Below, one piece after another: positions 42,307-52,974 of a stretch of DNA of 64,000 bases. The notes beneath the pieces were generated by a model that was not told the origin of the DNA, did no database searches, and worked only from the letters and a program-made list of their open reading frames with translations. This DNA is from Zasmidium citrigriseum. Its lineage: Eukaryota > Ascomycota > Dothideomycetes > Mycosphaerellales > Mycosphaerellaceae. The stretch covers positions 372,001 through 436,000 of the forward strand of contig NHNW01000006.1 of assembly GCA_002786025.1 (NCBI GenBank), given 5' to 3'. The translations under genes were made by a program, and so were the position numbers. Numbering within the stretch: the stretch's first letter is position 1; each line of letters starts with the position of its first letter.

Positions 42307-43872
42307 ATGGTGGCTGTGACGAGCAGATGTGTGACTTGTAGGGCACGAAAGATTAAGGTAAGCCGCGACACGTTAGAGGTAATGAAAAGCTTTTCTCACC
42401 AGGTTTAGTGTGATCAACAATGGCCCCGCTGCGGACAATGCAAGAAATCGAGACGAGAATGTCCCGGCCCACCGGCTACCATCAAGTTTCTACCTCCTGA
42501 TGTTCATAAACCTGTGCCTCAGTCTACCGCATTGGCTGGATTGAAACACCGCGATGCGCCGACGAGATTGATGGACTTCAATACCTCAACAGGAGCATGG
42601 CCCAGTCCCGACGAACATCTCTCAGCAGACGAGGACGATATCGCCGACCTCCCCCTTCTCCTCTCCCACCCAGTCTCCTCCACTCACTCGACTCTCGTGG
42701 CAACCGAACTCGTCAAAACCCTCCAGGTCACAAACGCGGCCCACAACCCTATATTTTTAGGCTCTTGGGTCCCAGAGATTCCCTACATGCTCGAACAAAG
42801 TCCCGCCTTGACAGCAACAGTCGCCTGCGCCCTCGATGCTTGCACGAAGAAACAACTCCTGCCACGACACAACCGGAAACTCGACCCAGCGTTATACGGC
42901 AAAGCCCTCACGGCGCTCCACGAAGCCCTCGAATCTCCTGAACAGAGGAGCTGCATATCGACGTTTTTGGCCGTGGTTCTCTTAGGTCGCTTGGAGACAG
43001 TCCTCGCCACTCGCCAACTCGCGCGTATTCCATGCTGGTCCGTCCACGCCGCTGGTATCAGCGAATTACTCCGATATAGGGGCATCAGCGGCGACGAAAC
43101 AGTCTTCCAAGCAGTACTCGAGAACTTCGGTCCGATCGTCGCCCACTCGATCTTCCGAGATCAAGATTGTTTCCTCGCGGCGCCGGAGTGGCAAGAGTCG
43201 CTCTTCTCGCATGGAAAGAGAAGAAAAGTGGGAATCGTGGATGGGTTGTTGTATCGAGTATTTGCACAATTGTCGAGATTGCCAAGCCTACTTAAATCCT
43301 TTCGTATCTTTCGAAGAGGAGGAGAGGCTTTTGCGAAGACGATGGATCTTGCGGCGTTGATCTCGATGGAGCTCAGGGCTATTGGGGCTGTAATGGAGAG
43401 GGACATTTTACCGGAATTGGATCTTGGGACGATACCGGAGGGAGACTTCAAATCCAAAGCGCCGGTGAAGTTAGTGTATGTTCTTCCGGGCAGTGACGTG
43501 GTCAGACTGATTGCCTGGCATTCTGTTCTGAGCAACATCGTTGACAAGGTCTTGATCGCCTTGGTTCAAATGGCGGAAGACGGAGATTTCGAGCAGAGGG
43601 AGAGGTCGCTGGAGGAATTGAGGAACGATGCGCTGGTCGTGAGCAGAAGGGTCTGGATGCTTTCAGAGGAGGCCAAGCAGAAGGGACTGATCCAGTTCTA
43701 CTTCTATCCGGGAGTTCTGGCGGTGACGTATGATAGTGCTCGGAATGATGCTGAGAGAGACTGGGTCGTGAATTTGCTGAATGAGGTGCAGGGGAGCACT
43801 TGGTCAGAGAATCTGTGGACGCACGAGGCTGTGCAAAGGGTTTGTCTGACGTTGGGTGGGAAGTTGGATTGA
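42307..43872 (+). CDS. Zn2Cys6 transcription factor
   Basis: Exons 42307-42357 and 42409-43872 (51-bp intron inside the zinc cluster, a common position) give 504 residues. The binuclear cluster is formed across the junction: CVTCRARKIK joined to CDQQWPRCGQCKKSRRECPG, the full C-x2-C-x6-C-x5-C-x2-C-x6-C pattern. The remainder looks like the fungal-specific C-terminal domain of this class (TACTKK-type segments, LSTFLAVVLLGRLE-like helices), with no recognised ligand pocket. It converges tail to tail with another Zn2Cys6 gene 378 bp away. Target genes may be the neighbouring hydrolases, which is inference. Sequence after about 43190 is purine- and G-rich. Confidence 0.88.
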
Positions 43873-44250
43873 GTGGTTGGCTAGACTTGAGCGATTTGTG
43901 AGCATCAATTTTTCCAGTGACAACCTTTTTTGAGCTTTCAACCTCTTAATCTTGCATATGTCTCATGCCAACCCGCAAGAGCAACGTCTCTTTGCTTCCA
44001 TCTCATCTGAAAGCCTCCCTGTCCCAGACAAGCTGTTCGCCGGCAGAATGATACGCCTCGAAGGTGTTGCTCGTGGGGCTGCAATTGAAGAGCTTCCTTC
44101 AATCGTAGCTTGCCTGACGATATGCAACTGATGAGAATACTCGATGTGTTGGGAGATCTGAAGCTTTGCCGGCCAAGGATCCGTCTTTCTCGGCTTTTTG
44201 GTGGTAGGTGTCCAGCATTTGAGGCCTGTTCAGCTTCATAGATGGCGGAC
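43873..44250. other. intergenic, 378 bp
   Basis: Space between two convergent Zn2Cys6 genes. An open minus-strand frame here overlaps the 3' end of the second gene and has no family match. Confidence 0.5.
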
Positions 44251-45488
44251 TCAGCTCCCGTCAGTCTGCTCGCAAGCCCACCTCGTCCACTCATGATATC
44301 TGGGCTCGAGCTCAGCCTGCACAGCGTCAAGAGTCCACCTCGCCCATCCCCGCATCCACCACGAGCTCTCCTGCAGACGGAAAAGAACAGCAAAGTGAGC
44401 CAATATGACCAGCGCCAGCTGATCGCGGTTGTACAACAGATCCAGAAAGGCGGGCCGTACGCAGGCAATCCAGCTCAAAGTATGATTCACCGCAGAGATC
44501 TCTCTCTGCCTGATGTAGTGGTGAACGTTGATGAAGACCACATGAAGCTCATCAATGGCCTGCAAATAGGCTTCTCGCAAGGGTGAATCCTCGTGGACTT
44601 CTTGTCGTATCAGGTCCTTGATTTGCAATATTTCCGGTATACCGCGACCTGGGTCCTTGGTGCGATCCACGCTCGTCAGGATTGGGGCGAGTTCGGAGGA
44701 CAGAAGGCGGATCCAGTTGCCTGCAACGCACGCCTGTGTTCCTTTGACTAGACGAAACCAGTGGCAGATATCTCCGATGGGATCTGAAGGTGGTGAGACT
44801 TGGGCCATTCCGAGACTGTGAATGACCAGGATTCCAGACAATGCGAACACGGCCGTTGCGGCGTTTGGATCAGGGTGTTCGATCTGGCGGCGGAGTTCGC
44901 TGATTGCAATGTCCATATGTGCGGAGCTTTGCATTGTGAGTTCTTCGCGTTCATCAGGGCACATCCCAGCTGTCAATCGAATCAGTCATCTTATCCAGAC
45001 AGATCTTGACTTCAACGGCTCTCACTCACCTCGATGAATCGCTGCCACGGCCAGTATACCATGCAGGACAAACGGAAACCGAAACCCCACCTCGACCATC
45101 TTCGTCTGCCATATGTCTCCATGAGCCGGTACTTGAACAGTGGTGGCAGTCTGCATAGTCCAAAAATGAAGAAGTTTCAAATCCGCGATTGCGAGATGGG
45201 GCGAGACTCCAACATGGTTCTGTGAACTGCTAGGCGTACTCGGTGATGGTGACGAGGCATTAGCAGCCGGAGCCCATGTGCACTCCAATTCGAGGCGAGT
45301 GCAGGCCTTACATCGTGGTCTCTGTTCATCGCACTATTGAGCAAGAAAACATGGTCAGTCAAAGTTGAACATTGGAGTGGCATAGCGGGACAATTTGGAG
45401 ATTGCGGGATTTGAATGCTGACCTTCACGTGACGCTTCTTGCATTGCAAACATCCCTTCCGCGATTTCGTATGAGTCTTCCTGACCAT
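44251..45488 (-). CDS. Zn2Cys6 transcription factor
   Basis: Three exons, 45488-45423, 45333-45030 and 44969-44251, give 362 residues. The zinc cluster is built across the first junction: GCLQCKKRHVK then CDEQRPRCKACTRLELECTW, the C-x2-C-x6-C-x5-C-x2-C-x6-C spacing of the class. The following domain (LLHFWTMQTATTV, VGFRFPFVLHGILAVAAIHR, LALVILAHFAVLFRLQESSW) resembles fungal_trans_2/UPC2-like sterol or metabolite regulators. Its start codon lies only 95 bp from the left terminal repeat of the RIP-mutated transposon, so most of the original promoter is now separated by 3.5 kb. Whether the gene is still expressed is unknown. Confidence 0.85.
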
Positions 45489-45574
45489 GGTCGTAGGCGG
45501 CGGCGAGGTGTCGTCTGCGTCGAGGTCCACGGGAATACGATGGATACGAAGTCCAGTCGTGGGCCGGATCAGGG

Positions 45575-45583
45575 TTTTGTGGA
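45575..45583. repeat. 9-bp target-site duplication, left copy
   Basis: TTTTGTGGA directly before the left inverted repeat; the same nine bases follow the right repeat at 49080-49088. The match extends by three bases into the repeat (ttttgtggacga), so the exact length is 9 to 12 bp. Confidence 0.75.
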
Positions 45584-45644
45584 CGAAGTGTCTCTGGACA
45601 GTACAATATGGGCGTACACTCCTTGGCACGCTCTCTGCGTATAT
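45584..45644 (+). repeat. left terminal inverted repeat (61 bp)
   Basis: Begins cgaagtgtctctggacag and ends gctctctgcgtatat. It matches the reverse complement of 49019-49079 with three mismatches, two of them C/T changes of the RIP type. Weaker similarity continues about 25 bp further inward. Confidence 0.85.
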
Positions 45645-48600
45645 TGAGTTACGCTAGTAGTATATAATATTATATAGGGGATTCTAATAATACCTCTTCG
45701 GCTTTATAATATTAAATCTTATCTTATAACCTATATAAATTTACTATACTATAACTACATAAGTAATTAATTTCCCTTTAAAAGTATAGTATAATTAGAT
45801 ACTACCGGACGTCTATCGCGATTTTTACGCTATTTAGAGCGTCGTAGTAGCTCTTATACGTCCGAATCTACTACCTCCGAAGATATAGCTATATTAGCTA
45901 TACTACCCCTTAAAATACTAGTCCTACGGCTACTTCTTAACGCCCACCTACGCCTACGATTGCCCCTTATTCTTAGTATATTTATAGGACGAGAAGGGAC
46001 TATAGGGGCTTCTATAGGGACTATAGTTACTATAGAAGCTACTTCCTTACGTAATATACGCTCTACCGCCCTATTAGCTACCTTAGCCGCCCTTTCTACT
46101 ATCTCTATAGTCGTTAATTGCCTTCGATTAACTAGACTATAAATCCTTATAGGTCTTATCTAGACTAGACGTACTAGTACCTTAAAAGCGTTACTAGTAG
46201 GTACTAGTTCGATCCTTCGTATAAGGGTAGTAATTTAGTCTATTTAAATAAACTCTATAGCTTTAAGGTTATCTACTAGACTTATTCTAATAAGAGCTAG
46301 TACCTTAAGCGCCCTCTATACGATACGAAGGTACGAGTTAACGATTCGGTCGTCTATAGATACCCTCTTAGGTAGATTAAGCGGTAATAGCGTCGCTTTA
46401 GTATACGCTAGTAGCTAGTTAATATTAGTATATCGCTTGCTATAGATAGCGTAACGAGGGTATAGTAGGGTAGGAGGTATCGATTCCTTCCTTAAGAGGT
46501 ACTATAGAAGAAGATATAGATAGGGTAGACCCTTATAGATAGGCTCCTTATAGTTAAGGTATATATCCTTTAATATTAGCTCCTTAGTCTCGCTACTCTA
46601 TAGCTCGTAATATCGAGCGATTGCCTTACTAAACGTCTTAATTATACGCTCGACGGCCTAGCCTATAAAGAAGCCTAAAAGGTCTTTAAAGGTAACCTAA
46701 TTTGCTTCTAGGTAAAGAGCGATAGTCTATAAGGGCACCCCCTTAAAGGTATCTAATTCCTTCTTCTTAAGGGTCGTAAATCGCTCCTCTAGATAAGCTA
46801 TAATTGTAGCTACGTATTAGTAGATATTATAGCTTAGATCCGTAAAGGATTTAATACTATTATTCGTAGACTCTACCCTCTACGTTAAGTAGACACTAAG
46901 GTTTAGTAGTCGCTTTACGAAGTAGGTAATAAGACGCCTTTAAATACTAATCTAATAGTCCTTAAACTACTACTAGTCCGCTAGTATAAGTAATAGTAGT
47001 AGTAAGTCGGTATTAGTAGCTAAATCTTCCTTATCTATCGACTAGATCTATAGCTAGATTAACGATATAGCGGCTACCTTATCCTCGTTTATATACCCCT
47101 ACTTTAACGGCCGCTTTAACGAAGATTCGTTACGATTCTCTTAGTAGCGTTTACCGCTAGTTTCGTCTATAGTCGTCTTAACGGCCGCTATAGCTAGAGC
47201 CTACGTTATCGATTAATTCTCGCTCTAGCTCGGCTAGCCGGCTTAAGTAACTATCTAGCGGCTAGCTTAGTTTCCTTTAGCCGCCTTTACTACCCTCGTA
47301 ACCTACTAATTATAACGTATATTACCTTAAAGGATACGCTTCTTAATAGCTTACTCGGCGTACTACTAGCAATTCTACTATATATAGGCGTAGAAGGGTA
47401 ACTCTAGTAGAGCGGCCGTTAACCCTTCGCTACGGTCTAAGACGATAACCTTTAGTAATCGTCTATTACGGAAGTAATTATTATAAAGCACCTTAAGCTA
47501 GAACTAATAAGCCGCCTTAGACTTACTCTTCTATAGCGAGTAGAGCGTAGGAAATAATAGGCTAGTATTAGATATACCTATCGTTATACCGAGTAGTAAT
47601 CGAGCTCGATTAGTATTAAATATAGCGTCCTATTAATAGGTAAAATCTACTATAAAACGCCGACTATATTCTTCTATATAGTTAGTCTAGAATACTAGTT
47701 ACTCGAGCGATACCCTTTCTTCTATACTAGTCTATTAATTAATAACTATCTACTACTAGTAGGTATACTAGAAGTACTTCTTATCTAGTATAAGTAATAT
47801 AGCTTATAAAACGTCGTTAGGGTTAGTTACGAGAGCGGCTCCTTCGCCTTCTACTAGAGGTAGTCTATAGTATAGATTATAGTACTTCTTCCTATCTAGA
47901 TAGAGTCTAGTAAGCCTAAGTTATCGAAAGGTAGTCTTATATAACTCTCTAGTCCTTTATAGGTTAAATACCCTTATAATAGCTTATTATATAAAGGGCT
48001 AGCGGTCGCTATAGGTAGGGTAGACTATTAGTAAGGGGGCTAGTTTATGTAAATGCTCGAGGTTATTAACTAGAAGCTACTACTTCTTAATACTCGTAGA
48101 GTTAAAGTTTTTAAAGCTAAGATAGACTTACTACTTATACTCTTTAAAAGCGATATTCTTAGCCTAGTAAATCCTTCTATTCTCGCCCTTACTATTATTA
48201 AACTTCCTCGTATTCCTCGTACTATCTAAGTAGTATATATAATAGTAGATAACCCTCTAAGTACTACTCGATTTAGTTACGACTAAGAAACCTTAAGTAA
48301 AGGCCTAGTCTTAAAGCCGCTTAAAGTAGTCTTCCTTACTCTTAAAGACCTTATTATTCCTTAGCGGGTATCTATAACAAGTAGGTAATTAAGATATAGC
48401 CTTACGAAGTAGCTCTATAAGATTATAGGCGAGTTTTAGGTATAGCTACTACTTAGGTACCTCTATAGGCTCCTTAAGACTTACTAAGGGGTAGAACCTT
48501 ACCCGCTTTATAATATAGATAGGCTCTAGACTCTTAAACGTTATCGATATAGATAGGCTAGTAGGTAGCGTAGATAGACGAGTAGGCGTAGATAGGCTAG

Positions 48601-49018
48601 TAGGCGTACTAGGAATTACGATAGAGTTAAACTAATACCCTAAGGGTTCGCTTAAAGATATAGGGGGTTACTAAGGGGGTCGTAGAGGTAGGTTAGATAG
48701 CGATTCTAGTATCTAATTATCTAGAGAGTTATAGATTAAGTCGTCTATATCGAGGGTATATAAGCTTAAGTTAATTATAATCGAGGGTCTAGCGTTAGCG
48801 ACGATTATAAGACAACTAACGGTTAGAAAATTGTAATCTTTTAATATATTATATAGATAGTATAGATAATAAAATACCGTATTAAGAGTATATAAAAATA
48901 TTAAGAACTAGTAGTAATATACCTTACTAAAGGTATATTAAAATCTCGTTAAACTCGCGAAAGAATATCGTTAAGTGGGCTTAGCGCACGTGACACTAAC
49001 AACGCAGGCCAGTATTAG

Positions 49019-49079
49019 ATATACGCAGAGAGCGTGCCAAGGAGTGTACGCCCAGATTGTACTGTCCGGAGACGCTTCG
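49019..49079 (-). repeat. right terminal inverted repeat (61 bp)
   Basis: Reverse complement of the left repeat with three mismatches; ends gacgcttcg at the duplicated target. The copy here has C where the left copy has T at two sites, so it is the less mutated end. Confidence 0.85.
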
Positions 49080-49088
49080 TTTTGTGGA
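49080..49088. repeat. 9-bp target-site duplication, right copy
   Basis: TTTTGTGGA, identical to 45575-45583. Confidence 0.75.
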
Positions 49089-49679
49089 CGAGACGCGGAC
49101 CTTGTGGTGTAAGAAACTTCCTGCAATGCCGTCAATCTCCGTCTGCTGATGCTCAAGGCAGAACCTCGCGATGCCGATTGCGAGCGATGGACGACTCAAG
49201 CGGCTGCTTTTTGTTGTCGTGCCCTATTCACCCGAGCATTGAGAAGAAGGTGCGATGTTCGTTATTCTGCTGCCTGCTAGAAAGCGGGAACGCGCATCGC
49301 AAGGGGCAGGCACGATTCACTAGAACCTATTGCTTCATCACAGCCACGAGCCATTGGAAACTATACGATTAGTGATCGTATTCGCGGAGAACATGGGCGT
49401 ACTTCTTTCGTATATGCCTACTGTCTAAAATTTTCATCAAATTTCAAATATCCACACAGAAGCCAAGAAAAAAAAGTTTTGCTCATCCCTCGTTCATCAT
49501 AGTCCTTTTCGTCGTCGTTGTGCTTTGCGCTATGTCCTGTTGCCTTCTGTACCGTAACTCCAGACGACCTTTCGACCACTGTGTGATGAACCCTCGAACA
49601 TCTCTACCCGCTCAGCAATCTCAAAACCTATCCACAAAGAAGGAGAAGAAGATATCCACAGGACCAAGAGAGGGATGGT
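49089..49679. other. intergenic, 590 bp
   Basis: Original promoter side of the interrupted Zn2Cys6 locus plus the 3' region of the DUF1996 gene. Base composition is normal and no RIP signal is visible, so RIP did not spread past the element on this side. No gene seen. Confidence 0.5.
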
Positions 49680-51065
49680 TTACAAGCGCTGTCCTCGGCC
49701 CTTGATGTGCTTCAAAGCATGGCCATGGCGGGCGTGAAGAACGGCGTCTGGCGATGGCCGGGCGTCTCGGGCAGTGACGGTGACATACTGCGTCTCGTAG
49801 ACGATGTTGGGGTTGCCGTAGCCCTGAGGAGCAACAGTTGCGGCCGTGGAAGCGGATGTCGCCATGGTTGTTGGCGAGGGAGATTCATATGCTGGGGCAG
49901 AAGGCGCAGAAGATGATTCTGGCTCAGAGGAGTACGCTGGAGGGGAAGAACCACTGCTACCCGAGCCACTGCTACCGCTACCAGCCGGCGAGCAGTTATC
50001 CGTCGCCTGACCAAGAGCAGCAACCGCCATCTTCTGCGCCGGATTGGAAGAGGTGACAGGGTTGCAGCCAGGAAGGTACTTGCCAGGGGTGTCGACATTC
50101 TCGGTATAAGTGTTCTTCAGCTTGCAATCGGCGGCCTTGGTGCTGAACTTCTTGAAGCTTGGGCACGTGCCGATGTCCGCATTGCCGTAGTAAGGCGCAG
50201 GGCAGGTCTTCATGAGCTCAGGAATGGCGCCAGTGTCCCAGCCGTTGAAGAAGTCCATGTGCCATCCGAAGCCAGTAGAGTCACCGTTAGCGAGGACAAA
50301 GGTGTTGGGCTTGACTTTGTCCACGACAGAGTGCAGGTCGAATTGGTTCTCGATGAAGATGTGTGGTACGCGAATAGGGTGGGAGCTTGGGCAAGGGCCC
50401 ATCTGGACATCGCCGTCTGGGTAGGCAAAGTGAGCGTAGGGGTTCTCCTGATCGAATTCTTTGCCGTTGAAGCAGTGGGGATAGTGAATGGCACCATTGA
50501 ATCCTGGGTAGGCGTCGCAGTCGTTGACGTTGGTTGGGAATCCGCCGTCTTCTCCTTCACTGGAGCCGCCGGAGGAGTGGCACATCCACTGCGTGATGCC
50601 AGTCGTGGCGTTGTTCGCTGCACGGGCGAGAGGATCGCCGGCGACCATGCGGTAACCCTTAGGGAACTCGAAAGGATCGGCCTTCTGGTCCTGGTCGTTG
50701 CCGACATCTCTGTAGTAGAGCTTGTGCCCTGAAGTTGGAATTCGAACATAGCCCGAACCGTCGGCAGCTTCCATGTAGAGGGCCGGATGCCAATAAGAGC
50801 TCTTGTCCGCACCGTTTCCATCACCGCTGGCATCACCAACAGTGGTGCACTCAGAAGCCTGAAGAGAGTCGTAGCTGAGTTCTGCGCCGAAAGCTGAAGC
50901 GCCGAAGATTTGGTGCACATGGCCGCTGACTTCGTTAGGGGAGACGATGGGGTCTGCTCGCTCGACAGCAGTGTCGTCGCCGCCTGGGGTGTACATCACG
51001 AATTGGGCAGCAAAGGCCGTGGAGAAGAGAGCCGCAGAGGCGGCGAGGGTCGTAAATTTCGACAT
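49680..51065 (-). CDS. DUF1996 secreted protein
   Basis: Single exon, 461 residues from the Met at 51065 (MSKFTTLAASAALFSTAFAA), a clean signal peptide; the frame is open to 51155. The DUF1996 domain is evident from the opening FVMYTPGGDDTAVERADPIV, then SGHVHQIFGA, SYWHPALYM, YPHCFNGKEFD and GWHMDFFNGWD, with conserved His, Asp and Cys. A Ser/Pro/Thr-rich tail (about 370-425) looks O-glycosylated, and no WSC domain or GPI tail is obvious. The family is common in secretomes of plant-associated and saprobic fungi. Its exact enzymatic role here is not established from sequence. The next gene upstream is nearly 2 kb away. Confidence 0.85.
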   Translation of the reverse strand: MSKFTTLAASAALFSTAFAAQFVMYTPGGDDTAVERADPIVSPNEVSGHVHQIFGASAFGAELSYDSLQASECTTVGDASGDGNGADKSSYWHPALYMEAADGSGYVRIPTSGHKLYYRDVGNDQDQKADPFEFPKGYRMVAGDPLARAANNATTGITQWMCHSSGGSSEGEDGGFPTNVNDCDAYPGFNGAIHYPHCFNGKEFDQENPYAHFAYPDGDVQMGPCPSSHPIRVPHIFIENQFDLHSVVDKVKPNTFVLANGDSTGFGWHMDFFNGWDTGAIPELMKTCPAPYYGNADIGTCPSFKKFSTKAADCKLKNTYTENVDTPGKYLPGCNPVTSSNPAQKMAVAALGQATDNCSPAGSGSSGSGSSGSSPPAYSSEPESSSAPSAPAYESPSPTTMATSASTAATVAPQGYGNPNIVYETQYVTVTARDARPSPDAVLHARHGHALKHIKGRGQRL

Positions 51066-52974
51066 GGCGCGCAGCGCTGGTTTCGAGGTCGTCTCTGTGA
51101 GAAGTTGGTCTTGCTTGGTGGTCGATCTGTGGCTTCGGGGCCTTTGTAGGTGCACAAGTGCGTAGAGACCGTAGGTAATGAATGTGTCGTGCGTCGAGCG
51201 CTGAAAAGAGTGACTGTCGACCGAAGCGACGTTGAATGTGTGAGAGCCTTGGATAAGCGAGTAGTGTTGGGGAATGAAGGTAGGAAGGGTATATCAAGGA
51301 ATGAGTAAAGTCTAGCCGGCCAAGCGACTGGGTGAAGAAGTCGAGAAGAAATGAACAAGAGACAAAGGCGACAAAGCTGGATCGCGTGGCGAGACCTACC
51401 AGAGCCCACAAAGCTGGCAGATTGGGGCATTATAGGCCAAGACGCAGCCTCTCGGACAAAGACTCCCAAGGAGGCTGCCCTCCAGTAGGGAGTAGTGAGG
51501 GAAATTTAGGAGGCTCGGCAATGGTGTAGGCGAGTGCTTGCATGGATCGACGGCCGGTAGTGCTAGATTGGTGTCATTCTGCTGTACAGTGGCGCCCAGA
51601 ACCATGCGCCTGTAGCGATCAGGTTCGACTGCGTCTGCGGCCGGAGTTTCGAGTTGCAGGAGGAGAGCGGGTCCTGGGTTATCCGTCCAGTAGGCGATGC
51701 AATTCGGCGCCACATCAAGAGAATTTTGATTAAGAGGACGTGAAGTCGCAGTGGCTGCCGAGAAAATAGGTGAGCGCTAATGCGACCTTGGCTGGGTGAG
51801 TGGTGAAGAGCAAGGCGGCCCCTGACAAGGCTGAGCGAAGGTGTGGTGCTTCGTGAAACGCTGGACGAGAGTCTACACGTGGTTGCGACAATGGGCGGCG
51901 TTCCTCTGTATCACCTGTCGCCAGCTATAATAATGCGCTGGCTCGTCCGTTTGGGAGTGCGACATGTTGCCCTTCGAAGTGGTGTCCTCGCTGACGTTGG
52001 TGTAGCGATACGAATGCATCTCGTCGTCAAACTCGCGTACAAAGCGAGAAGGCGCGGTCGAATCAAGGTTCAGGAGTAGGTGGATTCTCGGGCGTGGAGG
52101 ATCGCCAAGATCGCCCGTTTTCAGGTTTCACATCCACGTTGCCGGTCGTGCAGACCACTTCCAGCCATCCGGTTGGTGGGTTCCAGCGGACCGAGGCGGC
52201 AAAGTCTGCTGGATGAACGACAAGAACTTGAAGATGGATCTCCTGCTTTCAAAAGACGGGATCTCGAAGAAATTTCTGATCGATCTCGTTGCCATGTGTG
52301 TGGATGCCTGCTGTCAACGGCATGCATGAGCGGACGAACCGTTCTTCTACTCTCGTGTGTGAGATGCTGTGCTACTGATAAGAATAGGAGCTCCGCTTCT
52401 TCAGACACGCCTTCAACGGTTCTCACCCTGCCACGACAGGTCTGTCGCAGGTTGCTTCCTTCAGCAGCATTTTCAAGCCTTCGAGCTGACGTTGACTCTG
52501 TCCGTGGGTAAACTGCGGCTCTGAAGACTCGAGACTCTAGAACTTTTGGGCTCCAGCGGAGAAGAACAGGTGGAGTAAAAGGCCAAGATTCCGAAGTAGG
52601 GCGGAAGTCCGAGAATACACCATCATCGACAAGAATTGATGTATACGTGTTGTGCGGTGGCGAAGTCGTCCAAGAAAACTTGGCAACTCGTCGGGCGGCT
52701 CTGCGGTGGATTCCACGATCGGTTGGGCTTGACTTCCCGTTCGCCTCGAAAGTGATATGAAGAATGTATTCATCAGCCAGTCATGGCTCAAGAAAGAGGT
52801 AAATTGAAAAGCGATAGAACGGACAGAAGAAAGGGGGCTGTCAATGCAAGACTGTCATTAGCTAAGTGAGGGGCGTTGTCTGGTTCAAACCTCTGCCCAT
52901 TCAAGATGCGCGCACACTGCCAAAGTGGAGGGTATCATCGTGTACTGTCAATCCAACTTTATTCTCTCAAGACC
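51066..52974. other. intergenic, 1.9 kb
   Basis: Long promoter side of the DUF1996 gene and 3' side of the next Zn2Cys6 gene. Frames up to 158 codons exist but show no signal, domain or splice logic. No repeat or RIP signature. Confidence 0.5.

Larger units (their letters stand above)
45584..49079. mobile_element. RIP-destroyed DNA transposon, Mutator-like
   Basis: 3,496-bp element bounded by 61-bp inverted repeats and flanked by a 9-bp duplication. Size, repeat length and duplication size fit fungal Mutator-like elements such as Hop. The interior (about 45655-48955) is AT-rich and nearly devoid of CA and TG dinucleotides on both strands, while CG remains frequent: the outcome of CpA-to-TpA repeat-induced point mutation. 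No open frame longer than about 60 codons survives, so the transposase family cannot be read directly. The outer about 100 bp on the right (48975-49079), including gcgcacgtgacactaacaac, kept its CA/TG content, as short terminal sequence often escapes RIP. Confidence 0.85.

Noticed and set aside
29879..45488. Secondary-metabolite gene cluster
   Set aside because: No PKS, NRPS, terpene synthase or DMATS was found; only tailoring-like and regulatory genes are present.
45655..48955. AT-rich interior as a centromere, mitochondrial insert or gene desert
   Set aside because: Terminal repeats and target duplication flank it exactly, and loss of CA/TG with CG kept indicates RIP of a transposon.
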